From: Sphingobacteriales bacterium
GTDB taxonomy: Bacteria; Bacteroidota; Bacteroidia; Chitinophagales; UBA2359
Assembly: GCA_016711295.1 (NCBI GenBank)
Contig: JADJTE010000005.1
Location: 1-64,000, forward strand
Direction: 5' to 3'
Length of the DNA stretch: 64,000 bases
Numbering within the stretch: the first letter of the stretch is position 1; every line of letters begins with the position of its first letter. The notes beneath the pieces were generated by a model. The model saw only the letters and a program-made list of their open reading frames with translations, searched no databases and was not told the origin of the DNA. Position numbers and translations under genes: made by a program. This document shows positions 61,647 to 64,000 of this stretch, one piece after another.

Positions 61647-62024
61647 TCATTTTTTTTGTTGCCACCAAGCAATACATATAGCGATACAAGCCCCTACGGT
61701 ATTGGCTATAATGTCGGGCAATTCAAAACGCCGATTGGCGGTACAATATTGTTGATAGGTTTCGAGAAAAAAGCTGTAAACAATAGCAAAGCCAATGATA
61801 TAAACAACCATTCGCGCCGATAGTTGCCCTTGGGCTACGGGATAGGCGCGAATGGCTAATAATCCATAAACGATAAATAGGGCAGCATGGATAAATTTAT
61901 CTGGCTCTAACATATCCCACGATACACGCGGCAGGCGGTCGGTGGGTATGATACAGAGCAAGAAAATAAGCAATAACCATGCTGCTAATGCCCATTGGGC
62001 AGTGCTAAGGCGGCTTAACATCAT
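61647..62024 (-). CDS. VanZ family membrane protein
   Basis: A 125-residue protein with four membrane segments and the VanZ pattern DKFIHAALFIVYGLLA ... FFLETYQQYCTANRRFELPDIIANTVG. VanZ-like proteins are common in Bacteroidota; their general function is not established. The ATG overlaps the stop of the preceding secreted protein gene by 4 bp (ATGA), so they are translationally coupled. Confidence 0.9.
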   Translation of the reverse strand: MMLSRLSTAQWALAAWLLLIFLLCIIPTDRLPRVSWDMLEPDKFIHAALFIVYGLLAIRAYPVAQGQLSARMVVYIIGFAIVYSFFLETYQQYCTANRRFELPDIIANTVGACIAICIAWWQQKK

Positions 62025-63796
62025 TGAGTTATTATTAATTTTCGGCTCACTACACCTGCCGAAGTGGGTATGCGCAACACATAAATACCCCGTGGCAATT
62101 CAAAGGGGCTGTAATCAAGCGTAATAGAGCGATTATCGGCATTGGGAAGGGCAGTAAATCGGGCTACTATGCGCCCATTTAGGTCTATCAAATCGATATT
62201 GGCAGCGAGCGATACGAGGGGATTGAGGTGTAGGTCAATGCTATGCGTATTGGGCAAGACGGCAATTTGTAGCAAGGCATCACCATCAATTCCCGATACG
62301 CTATTGTCGCAATCGACTTGGAATATCAATAATAAGCTCAAACAGCCATCGGCGGGACCCGAAAAAGCGCAATCGACCCAGACGGTGTCGCTGCCCGTGA
62401 AGCCTGCTTGGGGTATATAATGTAAATAATGGTCAGATAATATAGTAGCGGTGCCGTGTTTGGGAGGCAATAAAATATAAGCGGGCGATGACCACCCTCC
62501 TGCCAAAAAGCCCGATGTATAAGTACTGTCGCAATCGAGCGTGATAATTTGGGTATTGCCTCCGCTCCCTGGTTCGCAAATGGCATCTATATTATAAAGT
62601 CCATTTTGACACTCACCACTTGCTGACAATACAGCGCAAGCCACCCCTATTGAGTCTTGTCCCATAAAGCCATCAAAAGGCATATAGACCAAATAATTAC
62701 AAGCATTGCCATAAAGAATAGTCGCTATGCCGTTTTCGGGCTGTGCCATGATAGTAGGTGTATTGCCGCAACCTAATGGAATATAAGTAGTCGAGAGGCA
62801 GTCGGCGATATGGCTTTCGCTGAAATGGTAAGTATTGACTGCACCACAATTGACGTTGAAAATATACATGCCTGTTTCGCAAGTAATTTGGGTGGCGTGG
62901 GCACATTCGACTACTACGGTATCGATACCGCTAAATTCGGGATTGGGTGTATAACTCATCAAACTCATGAGGTCGATAGTATTGATAGTAGCAGTACCGT
63001 TGGCAGGCGGGTCGATGATAGTGGGTACTGCCCAAGTTGGATAGCCCAAACCCGTTATATTGAGCGTCGAATCGCAGGCGATACTATGCGTTTCGATGAA
63101 CGAACTTTGGATACCCAGCGAAATATTGACGACCAAATACGTGTAGCTACACGTATTCATGGTTTCCCAACCGTTGCAGGTCAAAAACGTAGGTGGTGGT
63201 GCGTCGCCACACCCGACAATTTTTATTGTGTCCGAGCCGCTTGCCGTGGGCGTATATAATACACATTCGTCGCTGATATAGCTAAGGCTACCCAAAGATT
63301 CGTTGTTTGTAAGTGTAACGGTGTATAAACCAGGGTTGCCATTGTGTTGCAATACCCACCCGATATTATTGGTGCAAATATCGGTGGTATAAGGCAGCGT
63401 TGCGCTGTAATAAGAATAGGTAGGCTCTATGGGTGGCAGGCTTTCTATATCGGCAAGTGTTACATAGATATTGCCGTAGCTACATGCGCCAGTCGCCGTA
63501 CAAGCGGCATACGCAAATTGGTCGATGACCTGCAAACTGCTCGTAGGTGTGTAACTCAGTGCGCCTGCTGCATTAAAATTGGCTGTGCCGTACTGAGGCG
63601 ATGCTGTCAGGGTGAGCGATGCAAAACTGCCTGTGATGTTGGCGGCAATATCATAGGTGGCAGAAGCACCTGCTACCGAACACAAAAACACATCAGGCGT
63701 AATAAGCGCGAGGGTGTCCTGCGCCTGTGTTGTTTGGGGCAACATACCCATTACCCACAACAAAACGGATAGCTGTAGGCTAAATAAGACTTTCAT
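62021..63796 (-). CDS. Secreted Ig-like repeat protein with T9SS type A sorting domain
   Basis: A 591-residue exported protein with signal peptide (MKVLFSLQLSVLLWVMGML ... TTQA-Q). The body holds about five related Ig-like/cadherin-like modules, recognised by recurring phrases such as PPANGTATINT, QPENGIATILYGN and PPKHGTATILSD, each followed by YxP and G(I/Q/S)D(T/S)(V/I). The C-terminal 80 residues are a type A T9SS sorting domain (IDLIDLNGRIVARF ... VVSRKLIITQ). A surface adhesin or matrix protein is likely; the binding partner is unknown. It is followed directly by the VanZ gene. Confidence 0.87.
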   Translation of the reverse strand: MKVLFSLQLSVLLWVMGMLPQTTQAQDTLALITPDVFLCSVAGASATYDIAANITGSFASLTLTASPQYGTANFNAAGALSYTPTSSLQVIDQFAYAACTATGACSYGNIYVTLADIESLPPIEPTYSYYSATLPYTTDICTNNIGWVLQHNGNPGLYTVTLTNNESLGSLSYISDECVLYTPTASGSDTIKIVGCGDAPPPTFLTCNGWETMNTCSYTYLVVNISLGIQSSFIETHSIACDSTLNITGLGYPTWAVPTIIDPPANGTATINTIDLMSLMSYTPNPEFSGIDTVVVECAHATQITCETGMYIFNVNCGAVNTYHFSESHIADCLSTTYIPLGCGNTPTIMAQPENGIATILYGNACNYLVYMPFDGFMGQDSIGVACAVLSASGECQNGLYNIDAICEPGSGGNTQIITLDCDSTYTSGFLAGGWSSPAYILLPPKHGTATILSDHYLHYIPQAGFTGSDTVWVDCAFSGPADGCLSLLLIFQVDCDNSVSGIDGDALLQIAVLPNTHSIDLHLNPLVSLAANIDLIDLNGRIVARFTALPNADNRSITLDYSPFELPRGIYVLRIPTSAGVVSRKLIITQ

Positions 63797-63957
63797 GGCT
63801 TTAGGGTTTAGGTGAAAAAAAACGGGCTATAATTTAGATGGTTTTTCGCGGTGGGCGGGATAGCCGTATTTCTTTCAGGGCGGTTTGGGTGCTATAGCTC
63901 GCATTCATGCAGCACTACTGCTATTTTTAACACGAGTATGGAGCAAAAGGGCGGCGG

Positions 63958-64000
63958 CTATTGTTGGCTCACATCATACATGCCGTTTTCGTCCAATTTA
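63958..64000 (-). CDS. Possible 3' end of a minus-strand gene cut by the window edge
   Basis: The minus strand from the window end reads KLDENGMYDVSQQ and then TAG (63958-63960). The composition is plausible for a protein C-terminus, but the piece is too short to identify. The gap 63797-63957 has no other gene. Confidence 0.3.
   Translation of the reverse strand, partial: KLDENGMYDVSQQ

Overview
The window comes from a member of the Bacteroidota. Evidence: type IX secretion sorting domains (one type B/CHU_C, at least two type A), the rpmB-rpmG-DUF4295-ftsY gene order, TAnnTTTG-type promoter boxes, a DUF1800/DUF1501 pair and several PKD/EGF/PPC-type secreted proteins. I see nothing that fixes the genus. 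No cas gene, rRNA or phage structural gene is present.

Layout. 1-4999 is the right-hand part of a large CRISPR array: 70 identical 36-nt repeats and 69 complete spacers of 30-42 nt, running off the left edge. 5000-5291 is a hairpin-rich flank. 5292-14415 holds a secreted CHU_C protein, a bacterial dynamin, an outer-membrane protein, an ABC-F ATPase and an ECF sigma factor. 14415-28747 holds an LpxD-like acyltransferase, an M1 peptidase, a DUF1036 protein, a very large membrane histidine kinase, an M50 protease, a GH18/CUB secreted protein, a DinB-like protein and a small membrane protein. 28973-41672 is a Wzx/Wzy-type exopolysaccharide cluster on the minus strand: response regulator, priming sugar transferase with a pseudo-receiver domain, several glycosyltransferases, Wzc-like chain-length protein, flippase, acetyltransferase and polymerase/ligase. 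A divergent glycosyltransferase lies at 42336-43535. 43931-51194 holds tRNA-Ser(GGA), an IS630 transposase remnant, a lipoprotein, the DUF1501/DUF1800 pair and a PPC/dockerin-like secreted protein. 51555-51865 is a 49-bp tandem repeat. 52088-64000 holds a DUF4403 lipoprotein, the ribosomal protein/ftsY group, an EGF-repeat protein, a nitronate monooxygenase, TrhO, a TPR protein, VanZ and another type IX cargo protein.

Two patterns cut across the genes. (1) A 113-132 bp element with perfect or near-perfect 12-bp inverted ends (GTAACTATTTAG) occurs eight times plus one decayed copy between genes. Five copies have perfect 8-bp target-site duplications, so it is a non-autonomous transposon (MITE); GTAA ends with 8-bp duplications suggest mobilisation by an IS66-type transposase. 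(2) At least a dozen genes are broken by single-base indels, mostly in short homopolymers, with the reading frame otherwise well preserved. This looks more like residual sequencing error than gene decay. I annotate these genes at full span and give the break point.

The most interesting signal is inside the CRISPR array. By hand count about 13 of 69 spacers carry perfect inverted repeats with arms of 6 nt or more (up to 12), including two that look like intrinsic terminators. Several spacers sample the same target in opposite orientations.
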